DNA of 64,000 nt, from positions 332,706 through 396,705 of the forward strand of contig CACNCV010000001.1 of NCBI GenBank assembly GCA_902619105.1, given 5' to 3'. Of the stretch, positions 30,358 through 41,920 are shown piece after piece. The translations under genes and the position numbers were made by a program. The notes beneath the pieces were generated by a model, which did not search any database, was not told the DNA's origin, and was given only the letters and a program-made list of their open reading frames with translations. Source of the DNA: an uncultured Pelagibacteraceae bacterium (GTDB lineage Bacteria; Pseudomonadota; Alphaproteobacteria; Pelagibacterales; AG-422-B15). Each line of letters starts with the position of its first letter. Position 1 is the first letter of the stretch.

Positions 30358-31802
30358 GCTGTCGCCGTACCTCCAACAGTAAGATTTTCAATCAACATCG
30401 TAGGCTGCCCTACTCCAACAGGAACACTTTGCCCATCTTTACCGCACGTTCCAATTCCAGTATCCATTTTTGAGTCGTTACCAACCATTTTAACTCGTTT
30501 TAAAACATCAGGACCGTTACCGATGAGCGTCGCACCTTTTACAGGGTTTGTGACTTTACCATTTTCTATTTTGTAAGCTTCAGTACAAGTGAATACAAAC
30601 TTACCACTTGTTATATCAACCTGGCCACCGCCAAAATCCACAGCGTATAGGCCATTCTTAACTGATTTTAGAATTTCTTCGGGATGGCGATTACCCGATA
30701 ACATATATGTATTTGTCATACGAGGCATGGGTAAGTGAGCATAACTTTCTCTTCTGCCATTTCCTGTAGGATTAACTCCCATTAGTTTTGAGTTTAATCT
30801 GTCCTGCATGTATCCAGTTAAAATTCCATTTTCAATTAACGTTGTACAGTTAGTTGGTGTACCCTCGTCATCAACACTTAGAGATCCTCGACGAGAGTCA
30901 ATCGTTCCATCGTCAACAACTGTCACTGACTCGTCAGCAATTTTTTCTCCCATAAGGTTAGAGAATGCAGAAGTTTTTTTTCTATTAAAATCACCCTCAA
31001 GCCCATGTCCTATTGCTTCATGTAGCAGTACACCCGGGTAACCCGGTCCAAGAACTACATCCATTTCACCTGCAGGCGTGTCAACAGAAGTAAGATTTAT
31101 TTCAGCCTGATTGATTGCTTCATCTACCTGATTTTGCCAATGTGAGGAATTTAAGAAAGTTGAGTAATCTACTCTACCGCCTGAACCTCTACTGCCATTT
31201 TCCTGACGTCCATCCTTTTCGAGAACGATTGATACATAAAGTCTTACAAGAGGGCGAAGATCCTCAATCATAATTCCACCAGGCCTGTAAATTCTCACAG
31301 CCTGCCATTCACCGTTTAGTGATGCTGAAACTTGCTTAACATTTGGATTTTTTGATCTAGCGTATTCATCAATTTTTTTCAGAGTTTCTACTTTTTCTGA
31401 GAATTCAGTTTCATTAATTGGATTGATCTCATTGTAAAGTTTTCTGTTGGTTTTTGAAAAATTAGCGTTGAAATTTGCATTATGGTCTTTTGTGATAAAA
31501 TTTACTGTTTCACTTGCTTTTTTTAGAGCGTTCTCATCAATATCGGATGAATGAGCGTAGCCTGAACTTTCGCCAGCTATAGCTCTTAATCCAAAACCCT
31601 TTGATGTATCAAATGAAGCACTCTTTAACCTTTGATCATCGTATACAAAGCTCTCACTTTCACAGAATTCCATGAAAAGCTCTCCGTCGTCTGCTTTGTG
31701 CAGAGCATCTGATACAATTTTATCAACTTTTGAGTTATCTAAATTACTTCTGGTGAAAAAGAGGCTGTCATTGGACTGATTCTCTATTTTTTTGTTAATC
31801 AT
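30354..31802 (-). CDS. tldD: metalloprotease TldD
   Basis: LLHEAIGHGLEGDFNRK, DDGTIDSRRGSLSVDDEGTP, TGIGTCGKDGQSVPVGVGQPT. Confidence 0.95.
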   Translation of the reverse strand: MINKKIENQSNDSLFFTRSNLDNSKVDKIVSDALHKADDGELFMEFCESESFVYDDQRLKSASFDTSKGFGLRAIAGESSGYAHSSDIDENALKKASETVNFITKDHNANFNANFSKTNRKLYNEINPINETEFSEKVETLKKIDEYARSKNPNVKQVSASLNGEWQAVRIYRPGGIMIEDLRPLVRLYVSIVLEKDGRQENGSRGSGGRVDYSTFLNSSHWQNQVDEAINQAEINLTSVDTPAGEMDVVLGPGYPGVLLHEAIGHGLEGDFNRKKTSAFSNLMGEKIADESVTVVDDGTIDSRRGSLSVDDEGTPTNCTTLIENGILTGYMQDRLNSKLMGVNPTGNGRRESYAHLPMPRMTNTYMLSGNRHPEEILKSVKNGLYAVDFGGGQVDITSGKFVFTCTEAYKIENGKVTNPVKGATLIGNGPDVLKRVKMVGNDSKMDTGIGTCGKDGQSVPVGVGQPTMLIENLTVGGTATA

Positions 31803-31871
31803 CTCGTATTGTTCTGAATAAAAAATATCTTTATAAAATATATTAAAAAAACCCTAAAAACTAGCAAAAAT

Positions 31872-31888
31872 TGCGTCAAACTGTCGCG
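31872..31888. promoter_or_regulatory. imperfect inverted repeat TGCGTCA-AAC-TGTCGCG upstream of coxB (candidate RegA/PrrA-type site)
   Basis: GCGTC-N5-GTCGC core in the tldD/coxB divergent intergenic region; a near-match lies upstream of petA. Confidence 0.45.
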
Positions 31889-31965
31889 AAATAATGAGTA
31901 GTTTAATGCAAATTAAGCAGTATATATTACGTAATAGTTCAAAACATTAAATCAATAATTTCTCT

Positions 31966-32793
31966 ATGAAAAATATTACTAAGATATTATTTTTTCTGCT
32001 AATACCGTCCTTTTCTCTGGCAAATGAAGGCATTTCTGAAAATTGGCAGCTAAGCTTTCAACAGCCTGCAACTGATTTAATGTCTGACATTATATCATTT
32101 CATAGTTATATCTTAATGCCTATCATTACAGGCATATCACTTTTAGTACTTGGTCTTCTGCTATATATCATGTTCAGATTTAATAGCAGCCGCAATCATG
32201 TTGCTTCCACTACAACACATAACACAACAATTGAAATATTGTGGACTGTAATTCCAGTAATATTGTTAATTATTATTGCTATTCCATCTTTTAGATTACT
32301 ATATGTTTCTGAAACAATACCAAAGGCAGATATAACAATTAAGGCCATCGGCAATCAATGGTATTGGACTTACGAGTACCCTGATTTCGATGATATCTCT
32401 TTTGATGCCAACATGCTTGCTGATCATGAGCTATCAGATCCAAAGTTAAGATTGTTAGAGACTGATACTCAAATTGTTGTACCAGTAGATAAAGTGGTCA
32501 AGCTTCAGTTAACTTCAGCAGATGTACTGCACGCTTGGACAATTCCAGCATTTGGTGTCAAGATGGATGCTGTACCGGGAAGATTAAATGAAACATGGTT
32601 TAAGGCTAATAAAGAAGGGATCTATTATGGCCAGTGCTCAGAGCTTTGTGGTCCAAAACATGCATTTATGCCCATTAATGTTAAAGTTGTTTCAAATAAA
32701 GAATTTGAAGAGTGGATCGAATTTGCTAAATCTGAGTATGCATCTTTAGAGATTAATTACAGTGACGATACATTTGAAATGGCTAAAAAATAA
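31966..32793 (+). CDS. coxB: cytochrome c oxidase subunit II
   Basis: TTTHNTTIEILWTVIPV, GNQWYWTYEYPD, GQCSELCGPKHAFMPI CuA site. Confidence 0.97.
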   Translation: MKNITKILFFLLIPSFSLANEGISENWQLSFQQPATDLMSDIISFHSYILMPIITGISLLVLGLLLYIMFRFNSSRNHVASTTTHNTTIEILWTVIPVILLIIIAIPSFRLLYVSETIPKADITIKAIGNQWYWTYEYPDFDDISFDANMLADHELSDPKLRLLETDTQIVVPVDKVVKLQLTSADVLHAWTIPAFGVKMDAVPGRLNETWFKANKEGIYYGQCSELCGPKHAFMPINVKVVSNKEFEEWIEFAKSEYASLEINYSDDTFEMAKK

Positions 32794-32822
32794 AATATTT
32801 TACTTAGAGGAGAAATATATAA

Positions 32823-34433
<1,611 letters not shown>

Positions 34434-34441
34434 AAATTACA

Positions 34442-35371
34442 ATGGCAAATATTACCTCAGTTTCTAACAAACAGGAATTTGGGCTAGGTTCTATTGCGAC
34501 GAAACTAGTTCTATACATCTCCTTGCTTAAACCAAGGGTCATGTCACTTTCTATATTTACAAGCTTTGTAGGAATGATAATCGCACCTGGAAGTTTAAGT
34601 TTTACTACAGGTTTGCTCGCAATTCTTGCTATCTCAATTGGTTCTGGCGCGTCAGGAGCACTAAACATGTGGTATGAGAGAGATACTGACAAATTAATGA
34701 ATAGAACAAAAGATCGAGCTTTGCCAACAAACCAAATAAGCGCTAATGGGGCACTCATCTACGGCATAACACTCTCAATAATTGCTGTCTCAATGCTTTA
34801 CTTAGTTTCAAATTTAGCTGCTGCAGGATTACTTTTAATGACAATTTGTTTTTATATATTTGTTTACACAATATGGCTTAAAAAGAGGACACCTCAAAAT
34901 ATTGTGATAGGAGGTGCAGCGGGAGCCTTTCCTCCGATGATCGGTTGGGCAGTTGTGACAGGAGGAGTCTCAACTGAGATTTGCCTTCTTTTCATGTTAA
35001 TTTTTCTATGGACGCCTCCTCATTTCTGGGCTCTTGCACTTTATAAATCTGATGATTACAAAAAGGCTGGAATTCCAATGATGCCACTGATTGTTGGTGA
35101 GCGTAAAACGATAAATTTAATTATCGCATATTCGATTACCTTATTGCCACTTACTTTAATTATGAGTTCATACTATTCTTTGTTCTTTGGAGTTTCGTCA
35201 ACAGCTCTAAGTATTTTTTTCATTTATTTGGCATTTGATCTCAAAAGATCGTGGTTGAAAGATGGCTTGCTTGAGCGAAAAGCTCAAATGCTATTTTATT
35301 TTTCAATTATTTATCTGTTTAATATTTTCTCAATTCTATTAATCGATAATTTACTATGGAATATTTACTGA
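34442..35371 (+). CDS. ctaB: protoheme IX farnesyltransferase
   Basis: LLKPRVMSLSIFTSFVGM, GSGASGALNMWYERDTDKLMNRTKDRALP, IVIGGAAGAFPPMIGW. Confidence 0.96.
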   Translation: MANITSVSNKQEFGLGSIATKLVLYISLLKPRVMSLSIFTSFVGMIIAPGSLSFTTGLLAILAISIGSGASGALNMWYERDTDKLMNRTKDRALPTNQISANGALIYGITLSIIAVSMLYLVSNLAAAGLLLMTICFYIFVYTIWLKKRTPQNIVIGGAAGAFPPMIGWAVVTGGVSTEICLLFMLIFLWTPPHFWALALYKSDDYKKAGIPMMPLIVGERKTINLIIAYSITLLPLTLIMSSYYSLFFGVSSTALSIFFIYLAFDLKRSWLKDGLLERKAQMLFYFSIIYLFNIFSILLIDNLLWNIY

Positions 35372-35475
35372 TGGATAAAAAAATAAAAAAAAGAAATATA
35401 ATAACTGCCCTCGTACTAGTTTTCTTTGTGGCTTTATTTTTCTCTTATACTGTTTATAAGTTGGGAACTATTTAA
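35371..35475 (+). CDS. small single-TM protein between ctaB and ctaG (34 aa: MDKKIKKRNIITALVLVFFVALFFSYTVYKLGTI)
   Basis: Exactly fills ctaB-ctaG gap, overlapping the ctaB stop (TGATGG) and abutting ctaG; Lys/Arg-rich N-terminus plus one hydrophobic helix. Small hydrophobic ORFs are known at this position in alphaproteobacterial cox operons. Confidence 0.75.
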   Translation: MDKKIKKRNIITALVLVFFVALFFSYTVYKLGTI

Positions 35476-36012
35476 ATGAATTTTATCAGGTCAAACAACA
35501 GTATCACCGCGATTGGACTAATAGGAATAGTTATCACCATGATCGCTTTAGCCTATGCGTCAGTGCCTCTATACAACTATTTTTGTAAAGTTACAGGATT
35601 TGGGGGTACTCCAAATGTGTATTCTTCTGAAAGCATTTATTCTATCGATAAAACTATCAATGTTAGATTAGACTCCAACGTTGGTTCTACCCTCGATTGG
35701 GAATTCTATCCTGAGCAAAGAATTCATCAATTAAAGATAGGTGAAAATAAACTGATTAATTATGTGATAGAGAATAATACAAACCAAACTCTAAGCGGTA
35801 CAGCTGTTTATAACGTATCACCAACTGAGGCAGGCAAGTACTTTAATAAAATTGAATGCTTTTGTTTTCAAGAAACGGAGCTCATGGCTAACGAAACTAA
35901 AATTATGCCAGTTTCATTTTTTATAGATCCTGAAATTGAAAATGATAAATACATTTCTGATTTATCAGAAGTTACTTTGTCCTATACCTTTTATGAAAAC
36001 AGTGATACATAA
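35476..36012 (+). CDS. ctaG: cytochrome c oxidase assembly protein CtaG/Cox11
   Basis: ASVPLYNYFCKVTGFGGTP, KIECFCFQETELMANE. Confidence 0.95.
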   Translation: MNFIRSNNSITAIGLIGIVITMIALAYASVPLYNYFCKVTGFGGTPNVYSSESIYSIDKTINVRLDSNVGSTLDWEFYPEQRIHQLKIGENKLINYVIENNTNQTLSGTAVYNVSPTEAGKYFNKIECFCFQETELMANETKIMPVSFFIDPEIENDKYISDLSEVTLSYTFYENSDT

Positions 36013-36018
36013 TTAGAT

Positions 36019-36819
36019 ATGAGTTCAGAAAATACAAAAAGAACACATGAATACCATTTAGTTGATCCAAGTCCTTGGCCCCTTCTTGCATCGATTGGAG
36101 CTTTAATCGCATGCGTTGGTGCGGTTGTTTATTTTAGGACCGATGACATGTGGACAATGATAATTGGTTTAGCAATTGTTATCTATGTCTCATACATGTG
36201 GTTTAGAGATGTGATTATAGAGGGCGAACATCAAGGTCATCACACCCCAGTTGTTCAAATTGGCCTTAGATACGGCATGACTTTATTTATTGCGTCAGAA
36301 GTTATGTTCTTTGTTGCTTGGTTTTGGGCATATTTCAACGCAAGTTTATTCCCTACAGAACAAATAGGAGCTATTTGGCCCCCACCAGATATTCATTTAA
36401 TGGATCCATGGCATATACCTCTAATCAACACGTTAATCTTACTTTTATCAGGAACAACAGTTACTTGGGCTCATCATGCATTACTAGAAGGCAATAGAAA
36501 AGAGCTAATACAGGGACTATGGTGCACGGTAGGACTTGGTGTCGTATTCACTGGTTTTCAGGTTTATGAATACATGCATGCTGATTTTTCATTTTCTGGG
36601 CATATCTATGGTGCAACTTTTTATATGGCTACTGGCTTTCATGGCTTTCATGTTCTAATTGGAACAATATTCTTAATTGTTTGCCTTGGAAGATCGATTG
36701 CTGGCCATTTTAAATCTGACCATCATTTTGGGTTTGAGGCTGCTGCTTGGTATTGGCATTTTGTTGATGTAGTTTGGTTATTTTTATTTGCAGCAATTTA
36801 TGTTTGGGGCTCATATTAA
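36019..36819 (+). CDS. coxC: cytochrome c oxidase subunit III
   Basis: YHLVDPSPWPLLASIGAL, RYGMTLFIASEVMFFVAWFWAYF, TGFHGFHVLIGTIFL, WYWHFVDVVWLFLF. Confidence 0.97.
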   Translation: MSSENTKRTHEYHLVDPSPWPLLASIGALIACVGAVVYFRTDDMWTMIIGLAIVIYVSYMWFRDVIIEGEHQGHHTPVVQIGLRYGMTLFIASEVMFFVAWFWAYFNASLFPTEQIGAIWPPPDIHLMDPWHIPLINTLILLLSGTTVTWAHHALLEGNRKELIQGLWCTVGLGVVFTGFQVYEYMHADFSFSGHIYGATFYMATGFHGFHVLIGTIFLIVCLGRSIAGHFKSDHHFGFEAAAWYWHFVDVVWLFLFAAIYVWGSY

Positions 36820-36831
36820 TAAATACTTTAA

Positions 36832-37527
36832 TTGATAAAAAATCTTCTTTTCCACTTAATATTTATTTCAACAATTGTCCTGCTCCTTTTGCTTTGTTTT
36901 TGGCAAACACAAAGGCTCGAATGGAAAAATAATTTAATAGAGTCAATTAATTCTAATTATAATTCTGTGATAGATGAATTTCCGTCAAACGACGAGAACT
37001 CTCAATATGAATTCATGAATACTTCGGTAAAAGGACAACTATTAACTGGTAAAAAAATGTTTTTTTATAAATTTAATCTTAAAGGAGAGTCTGGTTACGA
37101 AATTGTCTTGCCAATGGAAATGATTAGCAAAAAATTTATTTATGTAATACTTGGCTGGATACCGTTTTATTCAAAAGATAATTTTGAATTAGATGAAGTT
37201 TTCAAAAATAGTGAGATAGAAATCAGAGGAGCTTTAATCTATTCGAAGGATCGAAAGCCACTTATTCCAGAAAATGATACAATTGCAAATACCTGGTATT
37301 TGCTCAATACAAGTGAAATGGATAAGTATCATAAATTAAATTCTAGTAAGTATATGATTAAATTAATAGACCAAAGCTATTCTGATAATGTTCTGATTGA
37401 ATTTGAGCCATCTAATATAACAAATAATCATCTCCAGTATGCTGTCACCTGGTTTTTGTTGTCTTTTGTAATTATGATAATGTATATCTACTATATTAGA
37501 CAAAAGGTGCAAAAAAATGAGGTATAG
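36832..37527 (+). CDS. SURF1 family protein, TTG start
   Basis: Two-TM topology; WQTQRLEWK, GYEIVLPM, VILGWIPF; follows coxC. Confidence 0.85.
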   Translation: MIKNLLFHLIFISTIVLLLLLCFWQTQRLEWKNNLIESINSNYNSVIDEFPSNDENSQYEFMNTSVKGQLLTGKKMFFYKFNLKGESGYEIVLPMEMISKKFIYVILGWIPFYSKDNFELDEVFKNSEIEIRGALIYSKDRKPLIPENDTIANTWYLLNTSEMDKYHKLNSSKYMIKLIDQSYSDNVLIEFEPSNITNNHLQYAVTWFLLSFVIMIMYIYYIRQKVQKNEV

Positions 37528-38902
37528 AAGCACAAGGGGCAGCAATTACTTTGGGTTTAGAGAAGTTTTATTTGCTGGTTTAGCAAATGATGGAGGCCTA
37601 TTTATTCCAGAAAATTGGCCAAATATAAATCATAAAGATATTAATCGAAATGTAAGTTATGAGGACTTAACAGAAATTATTTTGTCTCCATTTATTGGTG
37701 ACGAAATAGAGTCTGATCAATTAAAGAGGATTATTAAAGAAGCGTATTCAAATAACTTTACAGAAAGTGGCTGTGTATCATTCAAGGAGCTTAATACAAA
37801 CGAAATAATCGTGGAGCTATTCAATGGTCCAACTTTAGCCTTCAAAGACTTCGCAATGCAATTACTTATCCCTCTTTTTGATTATTTTTTAGAAAAAGAA
37901 AAGAAAAGAATAAATCTTATAGTAGCAACATCAGGTGATACAGGATCAGCTGCTATAAATGCTGTAAAAAAAAGTAAAAATATAAATATTTTCTGTTTAT
38001 ATCCTAAGGGTAGAATTTCAGAATTTCAGAGAAGACAGATGTCTACTGTTAATCAAGAAAATATTTTTCTTTGTGAAGTAGAAGGAACTTTTGATGACTG
38101 TCAAAAAATTGTTAAAGATATTTTGAAAGATACAGATTATAGTATGCATAATAATATATCAGCAGTTAATTCAATTAATTGGGCAAGAATTATCATTCAA
38201 TCAGTATATTACTTTTATACATTCATTAATTTTACAGAAAGAGCATCCAATAAAGTTAATTTTTCTGTTCCTACTGGTAACTTCGGAGATATTTATGCTG
38301 GTTATGTTTCATATAAAATGGGATTACCTATCAATAAATTAATAGTGGCTACTAACGAAAACGACATTTTAAATAGATTTATGAAGTCAGGAGTATATGA
38401 GTCTAAAACAGTCATAAAAACATCAAGTCCAAGTATGGATATTCAGGTAGCAAGTAATTTTGAAAGATTACTTTTTGATATACTTAATCAATCAAATACT
38501 GAAACAAAAGCATCAATGGAACATTTTGAAGCAAGTAGAAAAATATCAATATCTGAGGAAAATTTAGAAAAAGTTAGAGAGGTATTTAGCTCGAATAGTT
38601 CTTCGATGGATATCGTTCGAAACACAATCAAATCTGTGAAAGATAATTTTTCATATGTTATAGACCCCCACACCGCAACAGGAATTGATGCATCGAGATT
38701 TGAAAAAGATATGGATAGGCTTAATTTTGTTTTGGCTACAGCTCACCCTGTAAAATTTTCTGAGGTTGTTGAAAAATCAATAGGTGAAGATTTAAATTTA
38801 ATGAGTAAATACAATTACTTATTTGATGCAGAAGAAAAAATGTATAAAATGGAAAATAACACAAATCGAATTAAAGAATTCATTAGGGAGCAGATAAGCT
38901 AG
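37517..38902 (+). CDS. thrC: threonine synthase
   Basis: MRYRSTRGSNYFGFREVLFAGLANDGGLFIPENWP, GPTLAFKDFAMQLL, ATSGDTGSAAINA. Confidence 0.96.
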   Translation: MRYRSTRGSNYFGFREVLFAGLANDGGLFIPENWPNINHKDINRNVSYEDLTEIILSPFIGDEIESDQLKRIIKEAYSNNFTESGCVSFKELNTNEIIVELFNGPTLAFKDFAMQLLIPLFDYFLEKEKKRINLIVATSGDTGSAAINAVKKSKNINIFCLYPKGRISEFQRRQMSTVNQENIFLCEVEGTFDDCQKIVKDILKDTDYSMHNNISAVNSINWARIIIQSVYYFYTFINFTERASNKVNFSVPTGNFGDIYAGYVSYKMGLPINKLIVATNENDILNRFMKSGVYESKTVIKTSSPSMDIQVASNFERLLFDILNQSNTETKASMEHFEASRKISISEENLEKVREVFSSNSSSMDIVRNTIKSVKDNFSYVIDPHTATGIDASRFEKDMDRLNFVLATAHPVKFSEVVEKSIGEDLNLMSKYNYLFDAEEKMYKMENNTNRIKEFIREQIS

Positions 38903-39477
38903 TGTCATTTTTAACAACTTATTATCCAAAAAAGATGACATTTGAGAGGAGAGGTGAAAACGTGATCCTTAGACCTCCTGATTATAAAGATTGGAAATCA
39001 TGGTCTTCATTAAAAGGAAAAAATAAAAGATATTTAAAACCGTGGGAACCTACATGGTCACCAAATGAGCTTGAAAGAAGCTCATTTGTAAAAAGAGTAA
39101 GATATTTTGAAAAACTGGCTTTAGATGACAATGCATATTCCTTTCTGATATTTGAAAAAAAAAATAATAATTTGATTGGCGAAATTAATATAAATAATGT
39201 TCAAAGAGGTGTAGTTCAATCCTGCTCAATTGGGTATTGGATTTGTGAAACTAAGATGGGTAAAGGTTTAATGAGTGAGTCAATAAAGCTTATCAAAGAA
39301 TTTATTTTTTATGAATTGAATTTACATAGAGTAGAGGCAGCGTGTCTACCAAGGAATGAGCGTTCTTTAAAGACACTTGAAAAAAATAATTTTTGCATTG
39401 AAGGATTAGTAAGACAGTATTTGAAAATCAATGGCAAGTGGGAGGACCACTTACTTTTGTCTTGTATTAAAGAATAA
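38902..39477 (+). CDS. GNAT family N-acetyltransferase (RimJ-like), GTG start
   Basis: VILRPPDYKDWKSW, SIGYWICETKMGKGLMSESIKLI, HRVEAACLPRNERSLKTLEKNNF. Confidence 0.87.
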   Translation: MSFLTTYYPKKMTFERRGENVILRPPDYKDWKSWSSLKGKNKRYLKPWEPTWSPNELERSSFVKRVRYFEKLALDDNAYSFLIFEKKNNNLIGEININNVQRGVVQSCSIGYWICETKMGKGLMSESIKLIKEFIFYELNLHRVEAACLPRNERSLKTLEKNNFCIEGLVRQYLKINGKWEDHLLLSCIKE

Positions 39478-39495
39478 ATTTAGTATGGTCGTCAA

Positions 39496-39981
39496 ATGTC
39501 AGATTTAATTGGAAATGAATTACCAGATGAAACTTTAGTTTTTATGGACAAGGAGAAAGGTCCACAACCATTAAAGATATTAGATTTCTGCAAAGGGAAA
39601 AAAATAGTAATCTTTGGTGTACCAGGTGCATTTACACCAACATGTGCTCGAAATCATTTACCTGGCTTCATAGAGAATGCTGACAAAATTAAAGAAAAAG
39701 CTATTGATGAAATTATATGTTTTGCAACTAATGACATATTTACTATGTCGGCATGGGAGGAAATGTCTGGATCAAATGGAAAAATAAAATTTTTATCAGA
39801 TAGTAAGGCTGAGTTTGCAAAATCATTAGGCACAGACTACCCCGACACATTTGGAACATCGATCAAGACGAAAAGATGCTCATTACTTGTTAATGATGGA
39901 ATTATTGAGAAATTTTTTGTCGAAGTTGATGGTGGTAAAGTTGATGTTAGTGGAGCAAATAAAATGTTGGATTTACTATAA
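39496..39981 (+). CDS. peroxiredoxin (Prx5/redoxin type)
   Basis: VIFGVPGAFTPTCARNHLPGF. Confidence 0.93.
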   Translation: MSDLIGNELPDETLVFMDKEKGPQPLKILDFCKGKKIVIFGVPGAFTPTCARNHLPGFIENADKIKEKAIDEIICFATNDIFTMSAWEEMSGSNGKIKFLSDSKAEFAKSLGTDYPDTFGTSIKTKRCSLLVNDGIIEKFFVEVDGGKVDVSGANKMLDLL

Positions 39982-39982
39982 C

Positions 39983-40417
39983 TTATCTTTTTATCTGGGC
40001 GACAGCTAGTTTATCAGCAATTTCATTTCCGTAATCACCTGAATGACCTTTTACCCACTCCCATTTAATCGAGTGTTTGTCGGTCAGATTGTCTAATTCA
40101 ACCCAAAGATCTTTATTTTTTACGTCTTTTTTTTGTGCGGTCTTCCAATTATTGGTTTTCCAATTTTTTATCCACTCCTGAATACCTTGCATGACATACT
40201 TTGAGTCCGTGAAAATTATTATGTCTCTTTTTTCATTAAGATAATCTAAAGCATAAATAACTGCTTTTAATTCCATTCTGTTGTTTGTGGTGTTGTTTTC
40301 AGATCCACTTAACTCAATTTTCTTATCATCAATTTCAATGTAAGCTCCCCAACCTCCATTGCCCGGATTGCCTGAGCAAGCTCCATCGGTGTACATAACA
40401 ACCTTTTTAGAGGCCAT
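39983..40417 (-). CDS. rnhA: ribonuclease HI
   Basis: MYTDGACSGNPGNGGWGAYI, NRMELKAVI, FTDSKYVMQGI, WVKGHSGDYGNEIAD. Confidence 0.97.
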   Translation of the reverse strand: MASKKVVMYTDGACSGNPGNGGWGAYIEIDDKKIELSGSENNTTNNRMELKAVIYALDYLNEKRDIIIFTDSKYVMQGIQEWIKNWKTNNWKTAQKKDVKNKDLWVELDNLTDKHSIKWEWVKGHSGDYGNEIADKLAVAQIKR

Positions 40418-41369
40418 ATTCGCCTACTTTTTTAACGGATTGGTGAAATTGAAGTTTAGTGAGATACTCATTAGGGTCCTTTCTAAGAATAAGTTCATTA
40501 TCATCATGCGAATAGTAGTCGATTAAACGAGTTAGTAGATACCTTAGAGATGATGCTCTTGTAAGAAGAGGTAAAGCTTTCTTTTCTTCCTCTGAAAATT
40601 CTCGCAAATGATTGTAACTGCCCAATAAATGTTTTGCTTTTGTTGGATTGAATTCGTTATTATTTGGCTCAAAACACCATGCATTTAGACAGATTGCAAT
40701 TTCGTAAGCATAATAATCGGTGCATGCAAAATAAAAATCTATGATACCTGTAACCTCATTACCATCAAAAAAAATATTATCTGGAAAAAGATCTGCATGA
40801 ATTATACCTGAAGGTAAACCATGACCAAGGTTTCCAGACAGAAAAGCATATTCTTCATTGATTAAATCAATTACTTGCGCGTCTATTTTATCGTCAAAAT
40901 TTTTTAAAGCTTGAATTAAGCTGTTGAGGTTTGCAAATCCAAGCTCATTTTCTCTATTCATTTCAAGTCTAGCTGATTCTTTATGCATTCTTGCGATAGT
41001 GGAACCCAAAGATGCACAGTGTATTGGTTTAATTTGATCTATTGACCTGCCTTTTAAGAACGATGTGATCACAGCTTTCTTATTTTGAATTGAGTTCGAA
41101 TAATTTCCTTTTTTATCTTGTATTACCTCAGGGCACTTTACATTGTTTTTATTCAAATGATTCATTAGATCAAAAAAGAATTGAAGATTATCCTGATTTG
41201 TTCTTTCTTCAAAAATTGTAAGTATGTAATTTTTTTCTAGAGTCTTTAGTAAATAATTTGAATTAGAAGTTCCACCTTTTATACCTGAAAATTCAAGAAT
41301 ATTTTCAATACTATATTGATCAGTAAATAGATCCAATTCTTCTCTAGATATGTGCGTATAGACTGCCAT
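40407..41369 (-). CDS. thrB: homoserine kinase (aminoglycoside/choline kinase-like fold)
   Basis: MAVYTHISREELDLFTDQYSI, GIIHADLFPDNIFFDGNEVTGIIDFYFACTDYYAYEIAI. Confidence 0.95.
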   Translation of the reverse strand: MAVYTHISREELDLFTDQYSIENILEFSGIKGGTSNSNYLLKTLEKNYILTIFEERTNQDNLQFFFDLMNHLNKNNVKCPEVIQDKKGNYSNSIQNKKAVITSFLKGRSIDQIKPIHCASLGSTIARMHKESARLEMNRENELGFANLNSLIQALKNFDDKIDAQVIDLINEEYAFLSGNLGHGLPSGIIHADLFPDNIFFDGNEVTGIIDFYFACTDYYAYEIAICLNAWCFEPNNNEFNPTKAKHLLGSYNHLREFSEEEKKALPLLTRASSLRYLLTRLIDYYSHDDNELILRKDPNEYLTKLQFHQSVKKVGEYGL

Positions 41370-41409
41370 AATTTATTTATAGCTTAGAAAGAGAGATATA
41401 AATAATAAA

Positions 41410-41904
41410 TTATACCTTAAGTTTATTTATTTGATCTATTGATTGTTTTACAAGCTTATCTGCACTTTGGTCGTTGATGTTTTCCGAGATAATTTTCTCA
41501 GCAATATTTACTGAGTTATTTACAATCTCATCATTAACTTTTGATATAGCCATTTTTTCAGCCCTTGATATCTTTTCTATGGCTTGTTGTTCGGCTCTTT
41601 TAATAAATTCTTCTGCTTTTAACTTTGATTCTTCTTCGTGATTCTTTGCAATTTCCTTTGCTTGATCAATAATTGCCTTTGCTTCCTCATCAGCAGACTG
41701 AACCTTTCTCTCGTAATCAGCTAAAAGAGAATTTGCTTCTTCTTTTAATTTTCGGGCATTATCTAACTCAGATTTGATTTTATCAATTTCACCATCAAGC
41801 AGTTTCGCGATCATTGATGGCGCTTTGATTACAAGCGCAATTATGACAAATATTATAAAGGCTACTAATACCCAAGACGATGGATCTGAAAAGAATGATG
41901 ACAT
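41410..41904 (-). CDS. atpF: F0F1 ATP synthase subunit b
   Basis: N-terminal TM followed by charged coiled coil; last gene of atpI-B-E-F'-F string. Confidence 0.9.
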   Translation of the reverse strand: MSSFFSDPSSWVLVAFIIFVIIALVIKAPSMIAKLLDGEIDKIKSELDNARKLKEEANSLLADYERKVQSADEEAKAIIDQAKEIAKNHEEESKLKAEEFIKRAEQQAIEKISRAEKMAISKVNDEIVNNSVNIAEKIISENINDQSADKLVKQSIDQINKLKV

Positions 41905-41920
41905 TAAATACTTCCTAGCA

